Positions 19,318-26,433 of a stretch of 64,000 nt of DNA are shown piece after piece (the stretch's first letter is position 1; the number at the start of each line of letters is the position of its first letter). The stretch comes from Methylonatrum sp040877625 (lineage in GTDB: Bacteria; Pseudomonadota; Gammaproteobacteria; Nitrococcales; Aquisalimonadaceae): contig JBBDNK010000020.1 in the NCBI GenBank assembly GCA_040877625.1, positions 258,040-322,039 on the forward strand, read 5' to 3'. The notes beneath the pieces are model-generated. The model made no database searches and had not been told where the DNA came from. It worked only from the letters and a program-made list of their open reading frames with translations. A program made the translations under genes and the position numbers.

Positions 19318-20262
19318 ATGAGGGTGGGCCTTGTTGTCGACTCGGCATGTGATCTGCCGAGCGACTATATCCGTAGTCATGGCATGTTCGTACTGCCGAT
19401 CTCTGTCCGGGTCAATGACGAGCTGTTCGTCGACAGCCGCGATCCGCAGGCAACGCTCAATTTCCTGACCCGGGATCTGCTGCACCGGGACAGCGGTGCG
19501 GAAGCCGTTCCTTACCCCGCGGAAGACATTGCGCGGGTCTTTCTGGAAGAGGTCGTCCCCCAGTACGACTACGCCATTTGCCTGACGATCACCCGCGCGC
19601 GCAGCCGCATTTTCGATAACGTGATCGGGGCGGAGCGCATCATTCGCCTCGAGTCCAAGGCGGTGCGCGAGCAACTCGGCGAGCCGGGTCTGTTCGTGAT
19701 GCGGGTCATCAATACGGAAACGCTGTTTACCGGACAAGGCGTGTTGGCCGCTCACGCCATCCGGCTTATTCGTCAACAGGTCGAGTTCGACGAGCTATAC
19801 CAGCGGATCGAGGCCATGACCGCGAACATCTTCACGTACTGCGTTGCTCCGGATACTTACTATCTGCGCGAACAGGCCCGCGAGCACGGCGACCGCAGCC
19901 TGAGCTGGGCGACCTCCCTGATGGCCAGAACGCTCAATGTTGTGCCCGTCATCTGTGTCCACGCAGACGCAGCCTGCCTGGTGGCAAGGGCGCGCAGTTT
20001 CGACCGGGGCGTACAGCGTGTATTCGCCCACGCGGTTTCAAGGCTTCATGAAGGGCTGCTGGAGCCTACCATCTGTATCAGCTACGCAGGCAACCCGATC
20101 GCCGTCGAGACCATGCCGGGGTTTGCCGAACTGTCGCGCGTGGCCCGGGAATACGGCGTGGAAGTGCTGGTTACGATGATGAGCCTGGCCGGCGCCGTTA
20201 ATACCGGGCCGGGAACGCTGACGTTGGGTCTGGCATCGCCGTCTCATGAATTCAGCGGATGA
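19318..20262 (+). CDS. DegV family fatty-acid-binding protein
   Basis: 314-residue DegV protein. It begins VGLVVDSACDLPSDY, the hallmark DegV N-terminal motif, and contains the LTITRARSRIFDNV segment equivalent to the fatty-acid-binding region. Family members bind fatty acids, and in Firmicutes (FakB) they present them to a kinase; no FakA homologue is visible here, so the role is open. AGGAGG stands 6-7 bp before the ATG at 19318, favouring it over the ATG at 19279. The 237-bp gap before it contains no clear gene. It converges with dadA, with an 18-bp gap. Confidence 0.9.
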   Translation: MRVGLVVDSACDLPSDYIRSHGMFVLPISVRVNDELFVDSRDPQATLNFLTRDLLHRDSGAEAVPYPAEDIARVFLEEVVPQYDYAICLTITRARSRIFDNVIGAERIIRLESKAVREQLGEPGLFVMRVINTETLFTGQGVLAAHAIRLIRQQVEFDELYQRIEAMTANIFTYCVAPDTYYLREQAREHGDRSLSWATSLMARTLNVVPVICVHADAACLVARARSFDRGVQRVFAHAVSRLHEGLLEPTICISYAGNPIAVETMPGFAELSRVAREYGVEVLVTMMSLAGAVNTGPGTLTLGLASPSHEFSG

Positions 20263-20280
20263 GCGCGGGGCGGCGGGCGG

Positions 20281-21540
20281 TCAGTATCTGGCCACTGAGT
20301 ATCCTTCCATGTTCAGCGCCGTCGGCTTCCCCGAGATCATGTCGGCGACCAGTTTTCCCGCGCCGCAGGCGAAGGTCCAGCCCAGGTGGCCGGGGCCGCA
20401 ATTCAGATACAGGTTGGTCAGCGGTGACGCTCCCAGGATGGGTGGGCCGTCCATGGTCATCGGCCGTAGTCCGCACCAGTATTCCATGCGGTCGTCGCGC
20501 ACGTGTTGCTCCAGAGAGGGAAACGTCTTGAGCATCTGCTCGAGCACGCTTCGGGCGCGGTGTTCCCGTAATGTCAGGTCGTAGCCGGCGAATTCCGCCG
20601 TGCCGGCAATCCGTACACGGCTGCCCAGCATGCTCAATACCACCTTGTTGGCATCATCGATCACCGGAATCGCCGGCGGATTCGACCAGCCGTCTACCGG
20701 CAAGGTGGCGGAATAGCCCTTTACCGGATATATCGGCAGTCGAATCCCTGCCTGCCGTGCCAGTATCGGACTCTGGCAGCCCGCCGCCAGCACGTAGCGC
20801 TCGGCGCTGAGTCGGCCGCCGGGTATTTCCAGATACTTGATGTGGTCGCCCTGCCTGACGAGCCGGTTGACCGGCGTATCGGTCTCCACGGATACCCCCT
20901 GGCCGCGCGCAAGTTCGGCCAGCCGGGCCGTGAACAGATGCGCATCGCCGCTCTCGTCGTCCGGGTAGTAGAGCGAGCCGATCAGTTCATGGCCAATGTC
21001 GGCCAGCGCCGGCTCCAGGGCGATGGTTTGCCTTGGGTCCAGCATCGCGTGGCGAACGCCCAACTCCTCCATGAAGGCGGACGCGCGCAGAGCCTTGTCC
21101 TGGGACGCCTGCTCCCGGAAGATCTTGAGTATGCCGTTTTGCTGTCCATCGTAGCGGATGCCTGTTTCCCGGCGCAGGGTGCGAAGCATCTCCAGGCTGT
21201 AGACCGCAAGTTGGGAATTCAGCCGGGTACTGTGCTCGAAGCGCCGTCGGCGGCTGTAGCGAAGAAAGCCCAGGCCCCAGCCGGCCAGGCGCGGCAGCTG
21301 CCCGGGCCGGACCAGCAGCGGCGAGTTCTCCCGGCCGATCCAGCGCAGTAACTGCCAGATGACGCCTGGGGCGTTCCATGGCTCGGCGTGGCTGGCGTGA
21401 AGCAGGCCGCCGTTGGCGAAGCTGGTTTCCAGGCCTACCCCGGGGCCGCGGTCGAGCAGGGTGACTTCATGTCCGTGTTGTGCGAGGAACCAGGCAGTGG
21501 TCGTGCCGATGACGCCTGCTCCGATGACAATAACGCGCAT
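20281..21540 (-). CDS. dadA: D-amino acid dehydrogenase (FAD)
   Basis: 419-residue FAD-dependent oxidoreductase of the DadA type, which oxidatively deaminates D-amino acids to 2-oxo acids and passes electrons to the respiratory chain from the inner face of the cytoplasmic membrane. The Rossmann motif VIGAGVIGTTTAW is at the extreme N-terminus, followed by LLDRGPGVGLETSFANGG. The C-terminal FAD-contacting block GLRPMTMDGPPILG and NLYLNCGPGHLGWTFACG is intact. No dadX racemase is adjacent. GAGG precedes the ATG. It is the last gene of a minus-strand group with the small protein and DUF502 upstream. Confidence 0.92.
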   Translation of the reverse strand: MRVIVIGAGVIGTTTAWFLAQHGHEVTLLDRGPGVGLETSFANGGLLHASHAEPWNAPGVIWQLLRWIGRENSPLLVRPGQLPRLAGWGLGFLRYSRRRRFEHSTRLNSQLAVYSLEMLRTLRRETGIRYDGQQNGILKIFREQASQDKALRASAFMEELGVRHAMLDPRQTIALEPALADIGHELIGSLYYPDDESGDAHLFTARLAELARGQGVSVETDTPVNRLVRQGDHIKYLEIPGGRLSAERYVLAAGCQSPILARQAGIRLPIYPVKGYSATLPVDGWSNPPAIPVIDDANKVVLSMLGSRVRIAGTAEFAGYDLTLREHRARSVLEQMLKTFPSLEQHVRDDRMEYWCGLRPMTMDGPPILGASPLTNLYLNCGPGHLGWTFACGAGKLVADMISGKPTALNMEGYSVARY

Positions 21541-21594
21541 TTGGGAGCCTCTGAGAAAACCAGGGTGGTACGCGGACGGGGGCGGGCGCCGGAT

Positions 21595-21966
21595 TCAGGG
21601 CAGCGATTTCTCGAGTTTCCCCAGCGCGCGCGCCAGCAGCCGGGTGGTGCGGTAGAGCAGTTCCTCTTCCTCCGGCGCAAACGGCTCCGGCCTATACCAG
21701 GCTATTTCTCCCAGCGTCGCTTCGTCCGAGCTGACACTCAGCACCAGCATGGACTCGCACGGCTCTCCAGCCTCGTAGAGGCCGGCGTTCATGCCGTGGT
21801 CCAGCCTGCAGCTGATCCCGCTGAGCCGAAGATAGGGGCTGAGGCGAATCTCGAGCATGGTGACCATGCGCTGCGGATCGCCGCTGAGCACCAGGTCGCC
21901 CAGTAGCCGCGCCCCTGGCGAGTCATTGCGTTCGTCGTTGCCGGTGGTCGGCGGGTTCTCCGGCAT
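21595..21966 (-). CDS. Small hypothetical protein, GAF-like tail
   Basis: 123-residue soluble protein that I cannot assign. The polar N-terminus is followed by an α/β pattern, and the end (GEIAWYRPEPFAPEEEELLYR) resembles the last strand and helix of a GAF domain, where a sensor would close over a ligand. AGAGGAA precedes the ATG. It sits between DUF502 (23-bp gap) and dadA (54-bp gap), so it is most likely translated from the same mRNA. No catalytic motif is seen. Confidence 0.7.
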   Translation of the reverse strand: MPENPPTTGNDERNDSPGARLLGDLVLSGDPQRMVTMLEIRLSPYLRLSGISCRLDHGMNAGLYEAGEPCESMLVLSVSSDEATLGEIAWYRPEPFAPEEEELLYRTTRLLARALGKLEKSLP

Positions 21967-21989
21967 GGGTGTTCCTCTCTATTGCGGTG

Positions 21990-22598
21990 TCATTCCGGCA
22001 GCTGCCGCGTGTTGTCGGTCAGGGACATCGCGCCGGTGACTGCGAAGCGTAATGCGTCCTCAACCGACATGTCCACGGTATGCAGTCGGCTTCTCGGAAT
22101 CAGCAGGGTGAAACCGCCGATCTGATAACTTCCGGGAATATAGACGGCCACACGGTCAGTGTAGCGAAGTCCGCCGGGCAGGCCGGAGAGATCGTCTCGG
22201 GTCACCAGGCCCAGTACGCTGACTTCACCCTGGTCGAAGTCGACGGCCACCACCCGATCAAAGGCGCGGCGCCGTTCTCCGTTGAAGTAGACCATCAGGT
22301 CCTTGACCGCGGCGAGGATCTTGCTTGCCACGGGTACACGCGTCAGTAGCGCCTCGGTCAGTTCGACGGTGCGCTTCAGCAGCCAGTGATCGACGATCCA
22401 GCCCAGCGCGTAGAGCAACCCGATGCCGAGCATCAGACCCATGCCGGGCCAGTAATGCTCGTCCGGTACGACGAGCATGACCGTTTGCCCCAGCACCCAT
22501 TCCACGGACGCCACCAGCCAGACCAGCAGATAAAGCGTGGCGAGGATAGGAATTACCGCCATCAGGCCACGCAGTACATTGCGCCAGAAATGCTGCAT
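21990..22598 (-). CDS. DUF502 inner-membrane protein
   Basis: 202-residue protein with two N-terminal transmembrane helices (residues ~8-38 and ~50-75). A soluble domain follows with the DUF502 pattern: RVPVASKILAAVKDL, then VYIPGSYQIGGFTLLIPRSRLHTVDMSVEDALRFAVTGA. The function of DUF502 (COG2928) proteins is unknown; plant relatives are the COV1-like proteins. AGGAGA precedes the ATG. It lies in a minus-strand group, 87 bp downstream of the sugar dehydrogenase gene. Confidence 0.9.
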   Translation of the reverse strand: MQHFWRNVLRGLMAVIPILATLYLLVWLVASVEWVLGQTVMLVVPDEHYWPGMGLMLGIGLLYALGWIVDHWLLKRTVELTEALLTRVPVASKILAAVKDLMVYFNGERRRAFDRVVAVDFDQGEVSVLGLVTRDDLSGLPGGLRYTDRVAVYIPGSYQIGGFTLLIPRSRLHTVDMSVEDALRFAVTGAMSLTDNTRQLPE

Positions 22599-22685
22599 CT
22601 ATTGGGGTCTCCTGGGGTCTGCTAACGCTAACAGGTCGGGTGCCGGGGCCGGGCTCCGGCTGACGAAGTTCTGGGCGTGCGCCGG

Positions 22686-23807
22686 TCAGTCCGCCGGCGA
22701 CAGCCGCAGCAGCGGCGCCCGCCGGGCATCTACAAGAACGTAAAGGTATCCGTCCGGCCCCCGGCGCACATCACGTATGCGCCAGCCGGCGTCGTCCAGC
22801 AGGCGCTCCTCATGTGTCACCGCCTTGCCGTCCAGTTCCAGCCGGGCCAGATGCGTCAGTGCGAGTGCGCCGACGAACACGTTGCCACGCCATTCAGGGA
22901 ACGCATCGCCATCATAATAGGCCATGCCGGAAGGCGCTATGGAGGGCGTCCAGTGGTGGATCGGCGATTCCATGCCCTGCATGCCGTCCGGACCGATTTC
23001 CGGGCCGTGGTATTCGCGTCCATGGGTGACTTTCGGCCAGCCGTAGTTGCTTCCGGCGCGAACAATGTTGATTTCGTCGCCGCCGCGGGGGCCGTGCTCG
23101 TGTACCCAGATCTTACCCGTTTCCGGATGCAGGATCATGCCCTGCGGGTTGCGGTGCCCCCAGCTGTAGATCTCCGGCAATGCATCGTCGTCGCCCACCA
23201 AGGGGTTGTCCGGTGGTACCCGGCCTTCATCAGTGAGCCGCAGAATCTTGCCCTGATGGTTGTCGAGAGTCTGGGCGCGGTCCCGCTCGCCGCGGTCGCC
23301 GCTGCTGATATAGAGGTAGCCGTCGTTATCGAATACCAGACGGGAGCCGAAATGACGCCCGCCGCCCAGCCGGGGCGCGGCCGTGAACAGCACCTCGAAG
23401 TCCGTCAACCGGTCGCTTCGCAGCCGCCCCCGGCCCACCGTGGTTGCATTGCCGCCGTCGCCCGGAGCGCTGTAGCTCAGATAGATCCAGCCGTTGTCCG
23501 CATGGTTCGGATGCAGTACGACATCAAGCAGGCCGCCCTGACTCACGGCCGCCACCTCCGGCGTCCCTTCGACGGAGGTCCTGTCGCCGGATTCCGGGTC
23601 GAACAACTGCAGGCGGCCGGGACGTTCGGTGATCAGCATGCGGCCGTCCGGCAGGAACGCCAGGCCCCATGGGTGCGCCAGGTCATCGGTGAGGATATCC
23701 ACCCGGAATCGGTGGTTTTCACTGTCATGGATCTGCGCCGTGGCCACCCCGGCGAGGGCGGCGGACAGCAGTAGCGTGGCGGCACAGTGCATGATGGTGC
23801 GGACCAT
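22686..23807 (-). CDS. PQQ-type soluble aldose sugar dehydrogenase (YliI/Asd-like)
   Basis: 373-residue periplasmic six-bladed β-propeller oxidoreductase. The signal peptide runs to about residue 24 (hydrophobic core, ATAQ cleavage region). The mature part has repeated propeller motifs: PWGLAFLPDGRMLITERPGRL, GLLDVVLHP, a GRHFGSRLVFDNDGYLYISSGDRG segment, and GHRNPQGMILHPETGKIWVHEHGPRGGDEIN. This matches the glucose/sorbosone dehydrogenase family of E. coli YliI, which uses pyrroloquinoline quinone. I take ATG 23807, preceded by GGAGA, instead of an open extension to 23912 that overlaps the divergent gene. The PQQ biosynthesis genes are not in the window. Confidence 0.9.
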   Translation of the reverse strand: MVRTIMHCAATLLLSAALAGVATAQIHDSENHRFRVDILTDDLAHPWGLAFLPDGRMLITERPGRLQLFDPESGDRTSVEGTPEVAAVSQGGLLDVVLHPNHADNGWIYLSYSAPGDGGNATTVGRGRLRSDRLTDFEVLFTAAPRLGGGRHFGSRLVFDNDGYLYISSGDRGERDRAQTLDNHQGKILRLTDEGRVPPDNPLVGDDDALPEIYSWGHRNPQGMILHPETGKIWVHEHGPRGGDEINIVRAGSNYGWPKVTHGREYHGPEIGPDGMQGMESPIHHWTPSIAPSGMAYYDGDAFPEWRGNVFVGALALTHLARLELDGKAVTHEERLLDDAGWRIRDVRRGPDGYLYVLVDARRAPLLRLSPAD

Positions 23808-23902
23808 GGTGTACTCTCCGAAATTGTGCCAATGGTACAAGATAGACCAGAAGGTGTGGGCCGCGTTCAGCGGCGGCAAGGGCGCTCCGGGGAGGACGCG
23901 GC

Positions 23903-24382
23903 ATGAAAACAACGGATCAGTGGCTGGAAGCCTACGGCGAAAGTCACCAGAACCGCACCAACAAGGTGATCCACTGGGTGTGCGTGCCGCTGATCATGCT
24001 CAGCGTGCTCGGTCTGTTGTGGAGTATTCCCCACGGTTATCTTTCCGCGCCGTTTCCGGGCGTGCCGGGTGACTTTATCAACTGGGCCACGATAACGGTG
24101 GTCGTGGCCAGCCTGTTCTACCTGCGCCTGTCGTTGCCGCTGTTCGTGGGCATGGTGGCAATTTCCGCCGCCATGCTGGTGATCTGCTACCTGGTGGATC
24201 ATTCGCCGCTGCCCCTTGTCGGGTCCAGCATCCTGGTCTTCGTGCTGGCGTGGATCGGCCAGTTCGTGGGCCATCGGATAGAGGGAAAAAAGCCGTCCTT
24301 TTTTCAGGATCTGCTGTACCTGCTCATTGGCCCCGCCTGGCTGCTAGGCTTCGTGTATAGGTATTTCGGTATTCGCTACTGA
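23903..24382 (+). CDS. DUF962 / Mpo1-like membrane protein
   Basis: 159-residue protein with four hydrophobic segments and the DUF962 signature: an N-terminal YGESHQNRTNKVIHWVCVP (histidines typical of the family) and a later GHRIEGKKPSFFQD. The yeast homologue Mpo1 is an Fe2+-dependent dioxygenase in 2-hydroxy fatty-acid α-oxidation; the bacterial role is not established. GGGGAGGA precedes the ATG. It is divergent from the sugar dehydrogenase gene (95-bp shared upstream region). Confidence 0.9.
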   Translation: MKTTDQWLEAYGESHQNRTNKVIHWVCVPLIMLSVLGLLWSIPHGYLSAPFPGVPGDFINWATITVVVASLFYLRLSLPLFVGMVAISAAMLVICYLVDHSPLPLVGSSILVFVLAWIGQFVGHRIEGKKPSFFQDLLYLLIGPAWLLGFVYRYFGIRY

Positions 24383-24421
24383 CCTGCGGCCGGACGGCAG
24401 ACGCGGGTCGTTCGGCGTGCG

Positions 24422-24456
24422 TTATCCACAGAAGCTGTGGATAAGTGTGTGGATGA
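24422..24456. promoter_or_regulatory. Cluster of DnaA boxes
   Basis: TTATCCACA (24422-24430) and its reverse complement TGTGGATAA (24436-24444) are both perfect consensus DnaA boxes separated by 5 bp. TGTGGATGA (24448-24456) is a one-mismatch box directly after. A further weak box lies at 24631-24639. No replication-initiation gene is nearby, so this could be an origin, a DnaA-titration or DnaA-regulated site, or chance. Confidence 0.55.
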
Positions 24457-24499
24457 AACCTTGACGGAGTTCCCTGGGGCCTTGCTGATGAAGGAGTTG

Positions 24500-24532
24500 C
24501 ATCGGATTGATGAACTTTTCATCAATCCGATG
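24500..24532. repeat. Perfect 15-bp stem inverted repeat, 3-nt loop
   Basis: CATCGGATTGATGAA (24500-24514) and TTCATCAATCCGATG (24518-24532) are exact reverse complements around CTT. No T-tract follows on either strand, so a classical intrinsic terminator is unlikely. It lies about 45 bp from the DnaA-box cluster and borders the AT-rich tract. It could serve as an operator, a replication-associated palindrome or a REP-like element. Confidence 0.8.
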
Positions 24533-24888
24533 ATAGCCTAATAAAAACAACCACATAGAAAAAAACACACCGTGTGCCTCGGAATTCTCCGGCATATAAC
24601 ATACCCCTCGCGTTGACGCCACAATTCTCATGTGGGAAAACTTCCCATCCGACCAGTAAACAGACGCCGAATCTGCTTCCCTGCAGCTTTCCAGCCGCTG
24701 CCGGCCTCGGCCATTGGTGGTATGCCAAACGTCGTATGTGCCCGAAAGTGACCGGGCGCCGGGGGAGTGGCTGCACCGATGCAGCTTGACCTGCTAGACT
24801 ACGCGCCCGCCATCCTTCGGCCGTCCGCTTCCGCGGCGGCAACGCAGCGGCCAGGCACGCGTAAACAGACCTCGGGAGGTCGCCGATT

Positions 24889-25188
24889 ATGGACGAGCAG
24901 AGCAATGCCTATGACGACGCGGCCCGTGATGTCGTGGCGGTGGCCAATCGGCTGGCGGATGCCGATGACGACGCCGACCTGCATGACATTGCCGACGGTC
25001 TGCTTGCGGGCGCCATCCACTACTGGCTGTATGCCCACCAGCCGTGTGACGACCCCCGTTGTGTCGATTGCGCCCCTTTGCGGACCGCCGAATGGCGCCT
25101 GCGGGAGCTCATGGACATGGTGGAGGAAATGGCCCGCGGCAGTGAATATTTCCATTCGCCGGACGATATGACGGCGGGAAGCGCGTAG
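24889..25188 (+). CDS. Small acidic hypothetical protein with CxxC
   Basis: 99 residues, strongly acidic (many Asp), with a single CVDC pair around residue 60 in the segment HQPCDDPRCVDCAPLRTAEWR, which gives three cysteines in total that could bind a metal ion. The C-terminal half is a predicted helix. GGGAGG stands 9-14 bp before the ATG. I do not recognise the family. The class II aldolase gene begins 2 bp after its stop, so the two are co-translated. Confidence 0.75.
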   Translation: MDEQSNAYDDAARDVVAVANRLADADDDADLHDIADGLLAGAIHYWLYAHQPCDDPRCVDCAPLRTAEWRLRELMDMVEEMARGSEYFHSPDDMTAGSA

Positions 25189-25190
25189 TC

Positions 25191-25817
25191 GTGCCGGGCG
25201 AGCGCGAAGGTGTTGTCGGGTACAATCTCGAGCACAGCCCCGGAGCGGCGCCGCCACGGCATCTCATGGCGCGCCTGGACGCCTGGCGCACCGTGCTGTT
25301 CCGGCTGGCGCTGGTGGGCGGTCGGGATCCAGACCGCTACCATGGCCTTGGTTTCGGTAATGTCAGCCGGCGGCTTGCGTCAGGTTTTCTGATCTCCGGC
25401 ACCCAGACCGGCCATCTTCCGGTATTGAACGCGTCCGGCTACTGCCAGGTGCTGGAATGCGATTCCGGTGCCAACCGGATCAGGTCAATCGGACCGGTGC
25501 CGCCGTCGTCGGAGGCGCTGAGTCACGGCGCCGTGTATGCCGCCCGGCCGCGGGCCGGTTGCGTGCTCCATGCACACAGCCCGGATATCTGGAATGCCGC
25601 CAGGCAGCTTGATCTGCCCGCTTCCAGCGCCGCGGTTCCCTACGGCACGCCGGAGATGGCTGCCGAGCTGGACCGCCTGTGCAGGCAGTCCGCGATGCGG
25701 GATCGCGGCATCTTCGCCATGGGCGGGCATGAGGATGGCGTCATCGCCTACGGTCCTGATGAGGAGACCGCCGGCCAGCTATTGGTGGCGACGCTGGCCA
25801 GGGCGCTGGCGCGTTGA
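25191..25817 (+). CDS. Class II aldolase/adducin family protein
   Basis: 208-residue protein of the class II aldolase/adducin fold (as in L-fuculose-1-phosphate aldolase and methylthioribulose-phosphate dehydratase). The GNVSRR motif is near residue 62, the phosphate-loop ISGTQTG follows, and HAHSPDIW supplies two zinc-binding histidines, with the C-terminal GHEDGVIAYG. The substrate is not evident. The start is GTG at 25191, just 2 bp after the preceding stop, indicating translational coupling. Confidence 0.85.
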   Translation: MPGEREGVVGYNLEHSPGAAPPRHLMARLDAWRTVLFRLALVGGRDPDRYHGLGFGNVSRRLASGFLISGTQTGHLPVLNASGYCQVLECDSGANRIRSIGPVPPSSEALSHGAVYAARPRAGCVLHAHSPDIWNAARQLDLPASSAAVPYGTPEMAAELDRLCRQSAMRDRGIFAMGGHEDGVIAYGPDEETAGQLLVATLARALAR

Positions 25818-25828
25818 GCTGCCGCGGT

Positions 25829-26380
25829 TCAATCCAGCTCGGCTCTGACCAGAGCGTAGAACCGGATCAGGTAGGCCACATCGCGATCCGCCCGGTGCGC
25901 CGGGCCGGATTCCTCGCGTGCGCGCTGCGCCAGCGCCTGTAGAGTCTCGGGCCAGTGCGGCGTCGCGCCGAGCGGGGCGGGCAACAGCAGGGAAATGTCC
26001 AGCAGGGTAAAACGGCAGGAGCGGTTTGCGGCCTTGAACAGGCGGCTCAGCCAGGCCTGATCGTAATAGCCGCCGTCACAATAGACCGCGCTGCCCGCCA
26101 GGTCCCGGTTCAGGGCGTCGGCTACCCGCGCGGGCGCCAGTCCGTGGCTTTCGATCAACGAGCGGCTGATGCCGGTAAGCCGCTCCGCGACCGGGTTCCA
26201 ATCCTCCCAGTCGGGCTCGGGATAGACCAGGTGACTATGGATGCTGCCATTCGGAAGTGACCAGGCCACTTCGGTCGGGTAGCTTTCCAGAGGGTTCAGG
26301 CTGGAGGCTTCCAGATCCAGAAAGCTGGGCAGAGCCTGTTGATAGTCCCTGGCAAGATATTTTCCCATGATGTCGATCAC
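25829..26380 (-). CDS. DEDDh-type 3'-5' exonuclease-like protein
   Basis: 183-residue protein with an RNase T/DnaQ-like exonuclease core. Asp22 and Glu24 in FLDLEAS form the Exo I motif, an Asp (102 or 107) in YCDGGYYDQAWL gives Exo II, and His162 with Asp167 in HRADRDVAYL gives the Exo III H-x4-D pattern. It should therefore be a two-metal nuclease acting on nucleic acid ends; the substrate is unknown. The longest frame begins with GTG at 26380; ATG at 26368 is an alternative. It is convergent with the aldolase gene and divergent from the peptidase gene. Confidence 0.8.
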   Translation of the reverse strand: MIDIMGKYLARDYQQALPSFLDLEASSLNPLESYPTEVAWSLPNGSIHSHLVYPEPDWEDWNPVAERLTGISRSLIESHGLAPARVADALNRDLAGSAVYCDGGYYDQAWLSRLFKAANRSCRFTLLDISLLLPAPLGATPHWPETLQALAQRAREESGPAHRADRDVAYLIRFYALVRAELD

Positions 26381-26433
26381 TATAGCCTGTTCGGGTTATG
26401 GTTTTGGCTCTCCTCAGATAATACGGAGTACGC

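Larger units (their letters stand above)
24383..24888. other. 506-bp gene-free, partly AT-rich segment
   Basis: No credible gene is present: short minus-strand frames here lack ribosome binding sites and family patterns. It contains two perfect DnaA boxes in inverted orientation plus two near matches, a perfect 15-bp stem hairpin, an AT-rich tract around 24533-24620 that contrasts with the GC-rich surroundings, and a small inverted repeat TGGGAA-AAC-TTCCCA at 24633-24647. The last ~60 bp lead into the next gene with GGGAGG. Confidence 0.7.

Noticed and set aside
24383..24888. Chromosomal replication origin, as a firm call
   Set aside because: DnaA boxes are suggestive, but no oriC-linked genes are present and GC skew could not be computed; kept as a finding only.
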